A DNA stretch of 64,000 bases from an uncultured Collinsella sp. (GCA_958421275.1 CATZLI010000009.1:29097-93096); one strand, 5' to 3'; shown: positions 19,533-29,041, numbered from the stretch's first letter. The notes: a model not told the origin generated them from the letters alone. Numbers and translations: made by a program.

Positions 19533-20507
19533 CTAGCCTAGGACGCGGGCCATGCGCGTCTTGAACTCGGACAGGAAGCGCGGGGCATCCACGGTCAGTG
19601 CCACAAGCGCGCTCTTGTCCGGATCGGATAGGCGGTGCTCATCGCAAATGGTGCGGCCGCGATACTCACCCAGCAGATCAACACGCAGATTGCAGCCGAG
19701 CGCACCTACGAGCGTGGGATCAATCGCCACGGCGACGGCCAGCGGATCGTGCAGCGCGCAGCCACCCAGGTAGGGGGCGTTCATCTCGTACGAGCCAATG
19801 TAGTGCTCGACCATGCTCGCAAATGCGCAGCCCGCCATGGTGCCCGAGCCCGTCCAGCCGGCAATGTCGCGGCGCGTAAGCACCACGCGATGCGTCACGT
19901 CCAGGCCCACCATGGTGAGCTTGCGACCCGAGCGCAGCACGGCATCGGCCGCCTCGGGATCACTTACCATGTTGGCCTCGGCACCCGCACTCACGTTACC
20001 GGGCACGGTCAGGGCGCCGCCCATTACCACCACGCGGCCGATAGACATCACCGCCGCCGCATCGCGCTCCAGGGCAAGCGCCAGGTTGGAGAGCGGGCCG
20101 GTCGCTACGTAGACCAGATCGGGACCATAGGTGCGCGCGGCATCGATCAGATAATCGACTGCAGCGTTGCCATCAGCCGATGTCGCCCCCACCGGCTCGT
20201 AGGGCGACGCGGGCACGCTCGCGCCGCCGATGCCGTTCTTGCCGTGAATGAGCGATGTGGACGCCGGCGGCGTATAAGGCTCAGTCGCCTGCAGAGGACG
20301 ATCGGCACCCAGGTACACCGGCACCTCGGGACGACCCAACAGGTCGAGCACCGCCAGGCAGTTATGCGCCGACTGGTCGACGCGCACGTTGCCAAAGCAC
20401 GTGGTAATGCCCACGAGCTCAACCTCGGGGCTCGCGATGGCATAGGCAAGCGCCATCGCATCGTCCACACCCATATCCAGATCAAGGATCAGCTTCTTGA
20501 TTGCCAT
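19533..20507 (-). CDS. Ribonucleoside hydrolase (IU-NH family)
   Basis: A 324-residue nucleoside hydrolase that splits ribonucleosides into base and ribose. The calcium-binding Asp cluster is intact in LDLDMGVDDAMAL (residues 8-20). GITTCFGNVRVDQSAHN, VYVATGPLSNLALALE and VMGGALTVPGNVSAGAEAN are family motifs, the last with the Asn/Glu that bind ribose. It is co-transcribed with the ribokinase gene four bases upstream, which would phosphorylate the released ribose. GGAG lies eight bases before the ATG. Base preference (purine, pyrimidine or both) cannot be read. Confidence 0.93.
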   Translation of the reverse strand: MAIKKLILDLDMGVDDAMALAYAIASPEVELVGITTCFGNVRVDQSAHNCLAVLDLLGRPEVPVYLGADRPLQATEPYTPPASTSLIHGKNGIGGASVPASPYEPVGATSADGNAAVDYLIDAARTYGPDLVYVATGPLSNLALALERDAAAVMSIGRVVVMGGALTVPGNVSAGAEANMVSDPEAADAVLRSGRKLTMVGLDVTHRVVLTRRDIAGWTGSGTMAGCAFASMVEHYIGSYEMNAPYLGGCALHDPLAVAVAIDPTLVGALGCNLRVDLLGEYRGRTICDEHRLSDPDKSALVALTVDAPRFLSEFKTRMARVLG

Positions 20508-20511
20508 TGTT

Positions 20512-21507
20512 CTACTCCGCTTCTCCGTCTTGTACTAAATCGTCTAAATCAAACACACGATCAACTTCGGCACGCGTGGGAATCGACTGTTGCGCGCCCA
20601 AGCGCGACACCGTCACCGCCGAGGCGCGTGCACCCGCCGCCATGCACTCAAAGAGCGGCAGGCCCTCCAGACGAGCCGCAGCAAGCGCACCGATAAACGT
20701 ATCGCCCGCGGCCGTCGTATCGACCACCGCGCTCGAAAGCGCCGGCATGCGCAGCAGCTCGCCGTCGTCGCCGAGCGTAACCGACCCGGCGCCGCCCAAC
20801 GTGATGACCGCAGCTCCGGCACCCTTGGCGAGCAGGGCGTTGAGTGCCGCGACGCAGCTCGCATCATCCGCGGGCAAGATGCCCGTCAGCATCTGGCACT
20901 CAGTCTCGTTGGGGCAGACCAGGTCGACCGCAGGCCAGGCCTCCGCAGGCAACTCGCAGGCAGGCGCTGGATTAAAGAATGTATAGAACCCGAGCTCGTG
21001 AGCGCAAACAAGCGCCTCGGCCGTCGCTGCAAGGTCACATTCACCCTGGGCGATAAAGACGCTTCCGGCAGCCGGGGCAATCTTGCTGGCGTCACCATCG
21101 AGTTCATCGGCCACCAGACGTCTCAGCGCGCAGGCAACGTCCTCGCCCGCAAGCGCATGGTTGGCGCCCGGTGACAGCACGATGCGGTTGTCGCCCTCGC
21201 AGCGAATGATGGTCGCCGTTCCCGTCTCCACATCATCGCGACGCGCTATAAGGCCACAGTCCACGCCGGCGTCTTGGAGCCCCGCCACGAGCGACGCGCC
21301 AAATGCGTCGCAGCCGACCGCGCCGATCATGTGCGTGCACGCGCCCATGCGCACGGCAGCTACGGCCTGGTTGGCGCCTTTGCCGCCGGCATTAGTGATA
21401 AACCCGCTGCCGCCGACGGTCTCGCCCGCACGCGGCATGCGCTCGCACGCCACCGAAAGGTCCATGTTCATGCTGCCGAACACCGCAACGATGCCGCAAT
21501 CTGCCAT
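20512..21507 (-). CDS. rbsK: Ribokinase
   Basis: A 331-residue PfkB-family kinase converting ribose to ribose 5-phosphate. It has the first signature FGSMNMDLSV, the ribose-binding NAGGKGANQAVAA, and the second signature DTTAAGDTFIGALAA with the catalytic Asp (the usual GAGD reads AAGD here). GAGGAGG lies six bases before the ATG. The nucleoside hydrolase follows four bases after the stop, so the pair forms a nucleoside salvage/ribose catabolism operon. No ribose transporter is adjacent, which suggests the ribose arises inside the cell from nucleosides. Confidence 0.94.
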   Translation of the reverse strand: MADCGIVAVFGSMNMDLSVACERMPRAGETVGGSGFITNAGGKGANQAVAAVRMGACTHMIGAVGCDAFGASLVAGLQDAGVDCGLIARRDDVETGTATIIRCEGDNRIVLSPGANHALAGEDVACALRRLVADELDGDASKIAPAAGSVFIAQGECDLAATAEALVCAHELGFYTFFNPAPACELPAEAWPAVDLVCPNETECQMLTGILPADDASCVAALNALLAKGAGAAVITLGGAGSVTLGDDGELLRMPALSSAVVDTTAAGDTFIGALAAARLEGLPLFECMAAGARASAVTVSRLGAQQSIPTRAEVDRVFDLDDLVQDGEAE

Positions 21508-21693
21508 GGAAACCTCCTCGTCCGCGGGCTCTGCACCCGCTGTTGGCCGTCAATCATGCGCTCTCGCACCTCTATAACTTTAGTTCACTTTGATGTGGAC
21601 GCGCGCTTGAGCTTGCGCCGGCAGCAAGCATTCACAGGAGCAGGCGGCTACAATGAAGGCGTGCTGATTATTCTCGTTATTGGATGAAGTTTT

Positions 21694-23910
21694 ATGGAAC
21701 AATTCCCGCGATCGAGTTCGCGCAGCTCACGCCACGCGAGCGATCAACAAGCGCCGCACGAACGTTCGCGCGCTAACCGACAAGCCACCGAGCCGTGCCG
21801 CGCTGCAGGCCCCCATCGCGCGCCCGCCAACAAGGGTGCCCGCACCAACAGCGCTGCAAAAGAACAGGCGCCCACGCGCCCCAAATCTCGCTATATCCCC
21901 GCCCTCGACGGCCTGCGCACGCTTGCCGTCGTCGCGGTGGTGCTCTATCACCTCAACCTCGCATGGGCACAAGGCGGCCTGCTCGGCGTCACGATCTTCT
22001 TTGTGCTTTCGGGCTATCTGATCACGCGTCTGCTCATCAACGAAGTGACAAAGACCGGCCGCATCGACCTCAAGAGCTTCTGGATCCGCCGTATCCGCCG
22101 CCTGTTCCCCGCCGTGGTGACCGTCGTAGTGGTGACCTGCGCGCTGTGCACCGTCTTTAACCACGTGATGCTCACCAAGATGCGCCCCGACATCCTGCCG
22201 TCGCTGTTGTTCTTCAACAACTGGTGGCAGATTGCCCAAAACGTCTCGTACTTCAATGCTCTGGGCGACCCCTCGCCGCTCACGCACTTTTGGTCGCTTG
22301 CCATCGAGGAACAGTTCTACCTGATTTGGCCGCCACTGCTGTTTGCCATGGTATCCATGCATGTGAGCAAGCCCAACACACGCCGCGTGGTTCTGGGCCT
22401 TGCCGCGGTATCTGCCCTCGCCATGATGGCGCTTTACAACCCTGCCGCCGACCCCAGCCGCGTGTACTACGGCACCGACACCCGCGTGTTCTCGCTGCTG
22501 CTGGGCGCCTGGATGGCCTTTATCCCCGATAGCGATCTGGCGCCGGTGCGTCTCGCTCATCGTTTGGGGCTCAATCGCCTGGCTGGCGCCGCCAAGCACG
22601 GCAAGAACGCTGAGGACAAGCCTGGCAAGAAGGCCGACGAATCAGCCGATACCGCCCCGGCACAGCCGAGCGCCCTCGTGCGTTTTTGGTCCTCGCCCGC
22701 ATCCATCGATGTCTTGGGCGTCGTGGGTCTGGTTGGCCTTGCCGCCATGGTCGCGCTCACCAACGGCTACACCGCCTTCCAATATCGCGGAGGCACGCTA
22801 CTGTGCTCCATCCTCACGCTCATGGTTATTGCGGCATGTGTGCAGCCCCAGGGCATGGTCGCACGGGCTTTGGCCGCCGAGCCGCTTGTATGGATTGGCA
22901 AGCGCTCCTACAGCATCTACCTGTGGCACTATCCGCTGCTGCTCCTCATGAACCCGGTCGCCAACATCAGCGATACGCCCTGGTGGCAGTACATCTTGCA
23001 GGTACTTGTGGTGGTCGCCGCCGCCGAGTGCTCCTATCGCTTTATCGAAACGCCGTTTAGGAAGGGCGCCTTCGGCCGCACCGTCGCCGAATTCCGCGAT
23101 GGCACCACCACGCCCGCCGGCTGGGTGCGCGCGCATATTCCCGTGTGCGCCGTTTGCGGCGTCGTGCTTGTCGTGGCGCTGGGTGGTCTGGTCTTTGTGC
23201 CCGACACATCCGCGCTGAGCGGCGAGGGCGCCGAAATCCTAAACAAGGAAGCCAAAAATGCAAAACCCCAGGACCAGCAGGCGGCCGATGACACCGACAA
23301 GGACAACGACGGCTTCCCCGACGGATCCTACGACCTGCTGATGATCGGCGACTCCGTGTCGCTGCGCGCCGTCGATTCCTTTGACGGCGTGTTCCCCCAC
23401 AGTCACATCGATGCCGAAAAGGGCCGCCAGTTCGATGCGGGCCGCACAACATTTGAGGGTTATATCCAGCAGAACCTCGCCGGCAAGATCGTAGTCTTTG
23501 CGCTGGGCACCAACGGCCTAGTGACCGATGCCCAGATTGACGCCATCATGGCCGATGCCGGCAATCAGCGCACCGTCGTATTTGTAAACACGCGCAGCCC
23601 GCAGCCATGGGTCGGCGCCACCAATCAGGCCATCGCCAACGCCGCCACGCGCTATAAAAACGTTCGCGTTATCGACTGGTACGGATATAGTGCCAACCGC
23701 AACGATCTGTTCGACGGCGACGGCACGCACCTTTCGAACGCAGGTGTGACCGAGTACCTTAAGCTCATCCACGATGCCGTCAAGAAGGACCTGCCCGTGC
23801 ACCCCGAGGATCACGTTAACGATCCGCAGCCGGCGGCCGTCAAATCCGCTGCTGACGCACTCGTCAACGCGCTCGCCTACAAACCGCACAAGCTAGGCGG
23901 CGACAAGTAA
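21694..23910 (+). CDS. OatA-type O-acyltransferase with SGNH domain
   Basis: 738 residues. A basic, disordered N-terminus (about 65 residues) precedes an acyltransferase-3 membrane domain with about eleven segments (IPALDGLRTLAVVAVVLYHL, GVTIFFVLSGYLITRLL, FWSLAIEEQFYLIWP). The extracellular C-terminal half is an SGNH hydrolase with GDSV (Ser), GTNG (Asn) and DGTHLS (Asp, His), a complete set. Such proteins move acetyl groups across the membrane and onto peptidoglycan MurNAc, teichoic acids or glycans; OatA gives lysozyme resistance. A 40-residue charged insert (AAKHGKNAEDKPGKKADES) separates two membrane segments. The ribosome site is weak (GGATGAAG). It is a single gene. Confidence 0.9.
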   Translation: MEQFPRSSSRSSRHASDQQAPHERSRANRQATEPCRAAGPHRAPANKGARTNSAAKEQAPTRPKSRYIPALDGLRTLAVVAVVLYHLNLAWAQGGLLGVTIFFVLSGYLITRLLINEVTKTGRIDLKSFWIRRIRRLFPAVVTVVVVTCALCTVFNHVMLTKMRPDILPSLLFFNNWWQIAQNVSYFNALGDPSPLTHFWSLAIEEQFYLIWPPLLFAMVSMHVSKPNTRRVVLGLAAVSALAMMALYNPAADPSRVYYGTDTRVFSLLLGAWMAFIPDSDLAPVRLAHRLGLNRLAGAAKHGKNAEDKPGKKADESADTAPAQPSALVRFWSSPASIDVLGVVGLVGLAAMVALTNGYTAFQYRGGTLLCSILTLMVIAACVQPQGMVARALAAEPLVWIGKRSYSIYLWHYPLLLLMNPVANISDTPWWQYILQVLVVVAAAECSYRFIETPFRKGAFGRTVAEFRDGTTTPAGWVRAHIPVCAVCGVVLVVALGGLVFVPDTSALSGEGAEILNKEAKNAKPQDQQAADDTDKDNDGFPDGSYDLLMIGDSVSLRAVDSFDGVFPHSHIDAEKGRQFDAGRTTFEGYIQQNLAGKIVVFALGTNGLVTDAQIDAIMADAGNQRTVVFVNTRSPQPWVGATNQAIANAATRYKNVRVIDWYGYSANRNDLFDGDGTHLSNAGVTEYLKLIHDAVKKDLPVHPEDHVNDPQPAAVKSAADALVNALAYKPHKLGGDK

Positions 23911-24094
23911 CACACCGTCAAATCCGCTTGCACCCGGAGGGGGCGTTCCTTATGTGCCGGCACCTAGGGACACTCCTGGCGCGATCGATGAATGCCCTTC
24001 CGCGGCCAAATTCTGGGCTCCGCGCCACCCCGAGCGTCGTTTCCATGCCCCACACCCATAGCAAACTTCGAGCCGACTCCGAGAGGCCGTGGGC

Positions 24095-24129
24095 AAAAAA
24101 CAGGCCTCAGCCCATGGCGGAGGCCTGTT
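24095..24129 (-). terminator. Terminator after the NRMT-like gene
   Basis: On the minus strand ACAGGCCTC, an 11-base loop, and GAGGCCTGT are followed by TTTTTTG. It lies 18 bases past the transporter stop. The plus-strand gap 23911-24094 shows no gene. Confidence 0.85.
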
Positions 24130-24147
24130 AAGAACCCAAAAGAGGCG

Positions 24148-25410
24148 CTACGCGCTGTAGCCCATCGCCTGCAGCACAAACATGACGACTGTCAGCACCG
24201 TAATCACACCGATAGTCGCCCAGGTAAGCACATTCCACACGCGGCCGTTGCGGTTGGCGCCCATAATGTGTCGATCAGCGGCAATAAGCACCTGAAACAC
24301 CAGAACCACGGGCAACAGCACGCCGTTAATGACCTGCGAGGTCATCATAATCTGGAACAGGTCAACACCGGGCATGAGCACCAGCACGGCAGAGATGCCG
24401 ATGATGGCCGTAATGATGCCGCGATAGACCGGGGCCTCGTCCCAGCTGCGATCGGCGCCGCGCTCCCAGCCAAATGCCTCGCAGATGGCGCTGGACGTAA
24501 CGCCTGGCAGCACACAGGCGGCCAAGAAGCTCGCCGCGACCAGGCCCGAGGCAAACAGCACCGTGGACCACTGGCCCGCGATGGGCTCCAACGCGCGGGC
24601 GGCGTCGGCAGCATCGCTGATCTGAATGCCCGCGGGGAACAGCACCGTACCGGTCGTGATGATAATAAAACCGGCGATGACATCAGCAGCGATCGAGCCG
24701 CTCACGGTATCGATGCGCTGTAGCACGATATCGTCCTCGCCCGCATTCTTATCGACCACGTTGTTCTGCGCCAAGAAGATCATCCACGGCGCGATGGTGG
24801 TACCGATCGTTGCGACCACAAGCGACACGTAGCTGGGGTCATTTTGGATGTTGGGCACAACCAGGTCGACCGCCACCTCGCCCCAGTTGGGGCCGGCCAT
24901 AAATGCAGCAACGATGTAGGTCACGAACACGCAGCTCACCAGCAGCAGAATCTTCTCGATGCGCTGGAAGCTACCCGACATGGTAAGCATCCAAACCAGC
25001 AGCGCCACGAGCGGCACCGAGATGCTCGCCGGCACGCCAAAGAGGGCAAGGCCACTCGCGATACCCGCAAACTCCGAGATGGTCACGGCCGTGTTGGCGA
25101 TCAGCAGCGCCGCCATGGCCAGCACGCTCCTGCGCACGCCAAAGCGCTCGCGAATGAGCGACGCTAGGCCCTTGCCTGTGACGCAGCCACAACGCGCCGC
25201 AGTCTCCTGCGTCACGATAAGCAGCACGGTCATGACGGGAAGCATCCACAGCATCTTGTAGCCATAGCTGGCACCGGCGCTGGAATACGTGGCGATGCCG
25301 CCGGCGTCATTGCCCGAAAGCGCCGCCAGAAGGCCAGGGCCCATGGCGCCAAAGATGGCCGCGATGGTCAGCTTTTGCTTGGTGCTCGCCTTTTGCTTCG
25401 TGTTTTGCAC
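24148..25410 (-). CDS. NRAMP-related Mg transporter (NRMT-like)
   Basis: A 420-residue SLC11/NRAMP-fold protein with about eleven membrane segments. The canonical transition-metal motifs are changed: the TM1 DPGN is replaced around LLAALSGNDAGGIATYS, and the TM6 MPH by TIAPWMIFLAQ. These are the changes described for NRAMP-related magnesium transporters (NRMT), the best studied of which is from Eggerthella lenta, also Coriobacteriia. The neighbour is an MgtE-like protein, which strengthens Mg as substrate. The chosen GTG at 25410 has AGGTGG upstream, overlapping the stop of the MgtE-like gene. A longer reading would begin inside that gene. Annotation as MntH would probably be wrong. Confidence 0.85.
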   Translation of the reverse strand: MQNTKQKASTKQKLTIAAIFGAMGPGLLAALSGNDAGGIATYSSAGASYGYKMLWMLPVMTVLLIVTQETAARCGCVTGKGLASLIRERFGVRRSVLAMAALLIANTAVTISEFAGIASGLALFGVPASISVPLVALLVWMLTMSGSFQRIEKILLLVSCVFVTYIVAAFMAGPNWGEVAVDLVVPNIQNDPSYVSLVVATIGTTIAPWMIFLAQNNVVDKNAGEDDIVLQRIDTVSGSIAADVIAGFIIITTGTVLFPAGIQISDAADAARALEPIAGQWSTVLFASGLVAASFLAACVLPGVTSSAICEAFGWERGADRSWDEAPVYRGIITAIIGISAVLVLMPGVDLFQIMMTSQVINGVLLPVVLVFQVLIAADRHIMGANRNGRVWNVLTWATIGVITVLTVVMFVLQAMGYSA

Positions 25411-25418
25411 GCGACCAC

Positions 25419-27263
25419 CTACCCCATGACCGACATGGTGAGCAACACCGCGGCGATGCAGTACGCCACGCACGAAATCATGACGGCAATGACGTTCATG
25501 GCGGTACCCGACGTATTGAGGTCGTGCCCATCACGCCAGAACAGCACCATCAGGTAAATCACGGCGCTCATGTTGCCAATCAGGCAGACGATGGCCGCAA
25601 TGTTAAAGCAGCCGGTAAAGAGCTGCTCCTCAAACATGGGCGCGTCGGGGAATGCGGCGGTGCGCACCAGCTGGGCGCACAGGTAGGTCACGAGCGACAG
25701 GATCAGGCCCATGCCCGTGCTCTGGAAGAAGAACCCCAGATACGGCTTGGGCTCATCGTCATGGCCGTCGTACTCCAGGAAGTAGTTCTTGACGAACGAC
25801 ACCATACGCGAAGCAGCCAGCAGCACGAGCGGCATGGCGCACATGGGGAACACCACCAGATGCGCAGAGCCCAGCGCCGTTCCCAGCACTGTTGCCATGA
25901 TGCACGAGGCAATACCCCACACGACAACCCAGTACTGGCGATGCACAAACCAGCTGAGCACATTCGTCGAGTCGTCGGACGCGCTATCGCCCGAACCGAC
26001 GCCTGCGATCTGCAGGTCCTCCTGGTGCTCCTCGGCGATAACGTCCATGGCGTCGTCAAAGGTCACGATACCCAAGATGTGACGGTTCTCGTCGCAAACG
26101 GGGATGGCGACCAGGTCGTACTTGGTCATCTCGTCCGTTACGTCTTCCTGGTCATCGTCGGGCGACACATACACCAGGTCGCGATAGGCCAGCTGGCCCA
26201 GCGTGGCATCGCGGTCGGCCACGATGAGCGTGCGCAGCGAAAGGACGCCGGTGAGCATGCCGCTCGGGTCCTCGGTATAGACATAGTAGACGCTCTCGAA
26301 GTCCTCATCGAGCTTGCGGATCGCCTCGATGGCGTCACCGACCGTCGCCGTGGCGGGCAGGGAGACAAACTCCGAGGTCATGATGCGACCGGCAGTGTTG
26401 TCCTCATAGCCCAGCAGGTTACGAATCGCCTTCTCCTCCTGAACGCCCATCAGGCGCAACAGCTTCTCGGCCTTCTCGTAATCGAGCTCATCGATCAGGT
26501 CGGCGGCGTCGTCCGGGTCCATCATGGCCAGCATCGACGATGCATCGGTGTCGGACAGGCCCTCGAGCATCTCGGTCATAAGCTCGTCGTCGTCGAACTC
26601 CGAGATGGCCTCGGCGGCCTGGGCGGTGTCGAGCTGCGCGAACACCTGCGCACGCAGGCGCGGGTCGAGCTGCTCGATAATGTCGGCGATGTCAGCAGGG
26701 TGCAGCTCGCCAAGCGTCTTGTGCGACACCGAAAGCTGGATGTTCTTAGTCGAACGGTCGAGCAGGTCCATGTAGGACCAGGCGATGATGTCCTCGCCGA
26801 GCGGTTTGCCCAGGTGCTTCATAAAGCTCTCGACGACATGCTCGAGGGCGGGGCTGATCGCGCGCAGCAGACCACGGGCGCCAACTTCGGCACCCAGCAG
26901 ACGCAGCTGATTTTCGCCCGACATGGAAAACTTGATGTCGTTGACGCGCACGACCTTCATGCCCTGCGTGTCGACAATCTGCTTGTTGAGCACGTCGCGC
27001 GCGAGCAAAAGTTCGGTCGGCTGCAGGTACGAAAAACGGATTTCGGTGGCCGGCGACTTAAGGTGTACGCCCGTCTCGTCGATACGGTCGACCCATTTGC
27101 GCCAGCTGATCATAAACGGCGTCTTGCCGGGTCCGCGGAACGCGAGCGACGTCACGTGCGGAAAAACTTCGCCGGTAGCAATGCCAAAATCGTTCACAAC
27201 GCCGAGCTTTTCGCCATCGACGTCCAAGACCGGCAGTTTGAGCATCTCACTCAGATAATTCAC
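25419..27263 (-). CDS. PRC / MgtE-N / CBS sensor with atypical membrane domain
   Basis: 614 residues. Two PRC-barrel-like parts (1-160; LPVLDVDGEKLGVVNDFGI, VDTQGMKVVRVNDIKF) precede an MgtE-N superhelix (ELHPADIADIIEQLDPRLRA, SSMLAMMDPDDAADLIDEL) and a CBS pair (RIMTSEFVSLPATATVGDA, DLVAIPVCDENRHILGIV). The last 170 residues hold about five membrane segments but no GNxGxQ-type MgtE pore motif. It has the Mg-sensing cytosolic part of MgtE without a recognisable MgtE channel. It precedes the NRMT-like transporter by eight bases and could gate or regulate it. GTG start at 27263 with GGGGAG six bases upstream. Confidence 0.85.
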   Translation of the reverse strand: MNYLSEMLKLPVLDVDGEKLGVVNDFGIATGEVFPHVTSLAFRGPGKTPFMISWRKWVDRIDETGVHLKSPATEIRFSYLQPTELLLARDVLNKQIVDTQGMKVVRVNDIKFSMSGENQLRLLGAEVGARGLLRAISPALEHVVESFMKHLGKPLGEDIIAWSYMDLLDRSTKNIQLSVSHKTLGELHPADIADIIEQLDPRLRAQVFAQLDTAQAAEAISEFDDDELMTEMLEGLSDTDASSMLAMMDPDDAADLIDELDYEKAEKLLRLMGVQEEKAIRNLLGYEDNTAGRIMTSEFVSLPATATVGDAIEAIRKLDEDFESVYYVYTEDPSGMLTGVLSLRTLIVADRDATLGQLAYRDLVYVSPDDDQEDVTDEMTKYDLVAIPVCDENRHILGIVTFDDAMDVIAEEHQEDLQIAGVGSGDSASDDSTNVLSWFVHRQYWVVVWGIASCIMATVLGTALGSAHLVVFPMCAMPLVLLAASRMVSFVKNYFLEYDGHDDEPKPYLGFFFQSTGMGLILSLVTYLCAQLVRTAAFPDAPMFEEQLFTGCFNIAAIVCLIGNMSAVIYLMVLFWRDGHDLNTSGTAMNVIAVMISCVAYCIAAVLLTMSVMG

Positions 27264-27558
27264 TGGTGCTCCCCATCATTATCCCTTCGGACTGCGGCCA
27301 TGCCGGCGCGCCATCCGTGGACTATTAGATATGTATACGCATGCGCGGGCGGCACGCCGCTCGGCGCTCACACCCCGTACATGCGCAAGAAGCACCTGCA
27401 TGGGGTCATCGACTGTATGGTCGAGGTTTGGATTTCACCTGCAACCTTTCTCTTGACCCTTGTTATCCGCAGTAACTATAGCATCAGCATCGCGCCGTGG
27501 CGCCAAATTTATGCTCCAAACATCGCAGGCATACCAAACGCTGACGCATCCGTGACAT
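27264..27558. other. 295-base leader/intergenic region, no gene found
   Basis: I looked for a Mg or Mn riboswitch upstream of the MgtE-like gene. No convincing M-box or yybP-ykoY core was recognised by eye. A TATAGT hexamer (minus strand, about 27475) could be a -10, which would give a leader of some 200 bases, long enough to hold an RNA switch. Confidence 0.35.
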
Positions 27559-27585
27559 AGTCATTGGGGACGTTCTTACATGACT
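27559..27585. repeat. REP-like palindrome at the NodB-like gene's 3' end
   Basis: AGTCAT...ATGACT arms surround a GGGGACGTTCTT core. It overlaps the stop codon of the gene at 27584. Confidence 0.7.
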
Positions 27586-28990
27586 AGTCTGTGGTGTCGT
27601 CATCTTCGGCGAGCTGGGGGAACACGGCGTTTTTGGGTATGGCGGCCTTCGTCAGCGAGGTGAGCTTTTTGCTCAGCGATGTATCCGTCTTGACCAGATC
27701 GCTCAATGTCACGATTTTGTAGCCGTCGGCAATAAGCCCGTCGATAATCTGCGGCAGCGCCTCGAGCGTCTGCTCGGCGCATTCATCGTTATCGGTCAGC
27801 AACACAATGTTGCCCGGCGTCACCGAATCGAGCACCGTCGAGACCTGCTCGTCGGCACCGTTGAGCAGCCAGTCGCCCGAATCGATATTCCACGAGACCA
27901 CGGCAGACACCAGGTCCATCGCATCAATCCAGTTTTGCTCGTCAAAGGCTGCGTAGGGAGCACGCAAAAGCATCGTCGACGTTCCGGTCGCGGACTTGAT
28001 CGCCTCGGTGCCCTTCGAAACCTGTTCGCGCACCGCATCGCGATCCTTGCCCTTAAGCGATTCGTCGCTGTAACTGTTGGAGCCGACCTCGCAGCCGGCA
28101 TCGACAATCGCCTTGGCCGTGGCGGGCGAGGCCTCGGCCGCATCGCCCGACAGGAAGAACGTCGCGGTGACGCCCTTTTCCTTGAGCACCTGCAAGATCT
28201 GCTTGGTCGCTCCGCTCGGGCCCTCATCAAACGTCAGCGCCACGTACTTTTCGTTGCCCTTGGGCGCCACGCTCGCGCACTCGACCACGCAATCGGTGGC
28301 GGGCACGACCTCGCCGCGGTCCTGCGTCTTGCCCGACTGCTCGCCGACCCACACCTCGGAGCGACCCTGGATACCCCACGTCTTAACGTACTCGATGGCA
28401 CCCGTGCCCTCGACCTTGAGCTTGGGCTCGATAACCGTCGCCTGGACCTCATGCTTCTCATACGTGTCGCGGCCGTCTTTGACCGTCACCTTCTCGCCGC
28501 CCGTAAGCTCGCGGCTTTTCCACTTGCCCTGTTTTATGCGCTTGCCGTCCACTTTTACCGACAGCTTTTCGCCGCCATGGCGAGTAAGCACGCTGTCGTC
28601 AACGGCCAGCAAGTCCCCGGCGTCGTAGGTATCGGTCAGCTCCTGGTCGTCGATGAGATTTTGCAGCGTAGAGCCGACGCGCACCGCAGTCTCCTGGCCG
28701 TTGAGGACGACATCCACGCTGCGGTTGACGTAGCCCACGACAGCAGCGATGAACAGCACGAGCGCGCAACCCACGGCGATGAGCGCATAGGGCAGGCGAG
28801 ACGGACGGCGGGGAGTGCGGCCGTTGCCGATGCGAGCGCTGCGGTCGCTAAAGCCGCGGCTATGGTTGAGATACATCGCGCCGGGCTTACGGTGACGCTT
28901 GCGCTGACCGCTGGGCAGCTGCCCCAGATCGCGGCGCGCCGTCGGACGCGAGCCCGAGCGTCCGTGTGAATATGATCCGTTTTGGCGCAT
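27584..28990 (-). CDS. Membrane-anchored NodB-like protein lacking metal ligands
   Basis: 468 residues. A basic 65-residue cytoplasmic tail, one membrane anchor (ALIAVGCALVLFIAAVVGYV), a DUF348/G5-like region (about 90-190) and a NodB polysaccharide-deacetylase fold (about 245-450). The fold is clear (YVALTFDEGPSGATKQILQV, GVTATFFLSG, LLRAPYAAFD), but motif 1 reads TFDEGP instead of TFDDGP, and motif 2, normally HSxxH, reads NSYSD. All three metal ligands are thus altered (Asp to Glu, His to Asn, His to Asp). It may bind glycans without deacetylating them. GGGAGGG lies before ATG 28990. It is probably extracellular and acts at the cell wall. Confidence 0.85.
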   Translation of the reverse strand: MRQNGSYSHGRSGSRPTARRDLGQLPSGQRKRHRKPGAMYLNHSRGFSDRSARIGNGRTPRRPSRLPYALIAVGCALVLFIAAVVGYVNRSVDVVLNGQETAVRVGSTLQNLIDDQELTDTYDAGDLLAVDDSVLTRHGGEKLSVKVDGKRIKQGKWKSRELTGGEKVTVKDGRDTYEKHEVQATVIEPKLKVEGTGAIEYVKTWGIQGRSEVWVGEQSGKTQDRGEVVPATDCVVECASVAPKGNEKYVALTFDEGPSGATKQILQVLKEKGVTATFFLSGDAAEASPATAKAIVDAGCEVGSNSYSDESLKGKDRDAVREQVSKGTEAIKSATGTSTMLLRAPYAAFDEQNWIDAMDLVSAVVSWNIDSGDWLLNGADEQVSTVLDSVTPGNIVLLTDNDECAEQTLEALPQIIDGLIADGYKIVTLSDLVKTDTSLSKKLTSLTKAAIPKNAVFPQLAEDDDTTD

Positions 28991-29010
28991 GTGCCCTCCC
29001 CCATAAACGC

Positions 29011-29041
29011 AGCAAGCCGGAGCAACAGGTCTCCGGCTTGC
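29011..29041 (-). terminator. Hairpin after the PRC-barrel gene
   Basis: The arms GCAAGCCGGAG and CTCCGGCTTGC are an exact 11-bp inverted repeat downstream of the PRC-barrel stop. The minus-strand U-run is poor, so it may be an RNA-stabilising or weak terminator hairpin. Confidence 0.55.

Noticed and set aside
24148..25410. Naming the NRAMP-fold gene mntH
   Set aside because: The Mn-binding DPGN and MPH motifs are missing and the neighbour is Mg-related.
27264..27558. Magnesium (M-box) or manganese riboswitch upstream of the MgtE-like gene
   Set aside because: I could not match the conserved cores by eye; a covariance search would be decisive.
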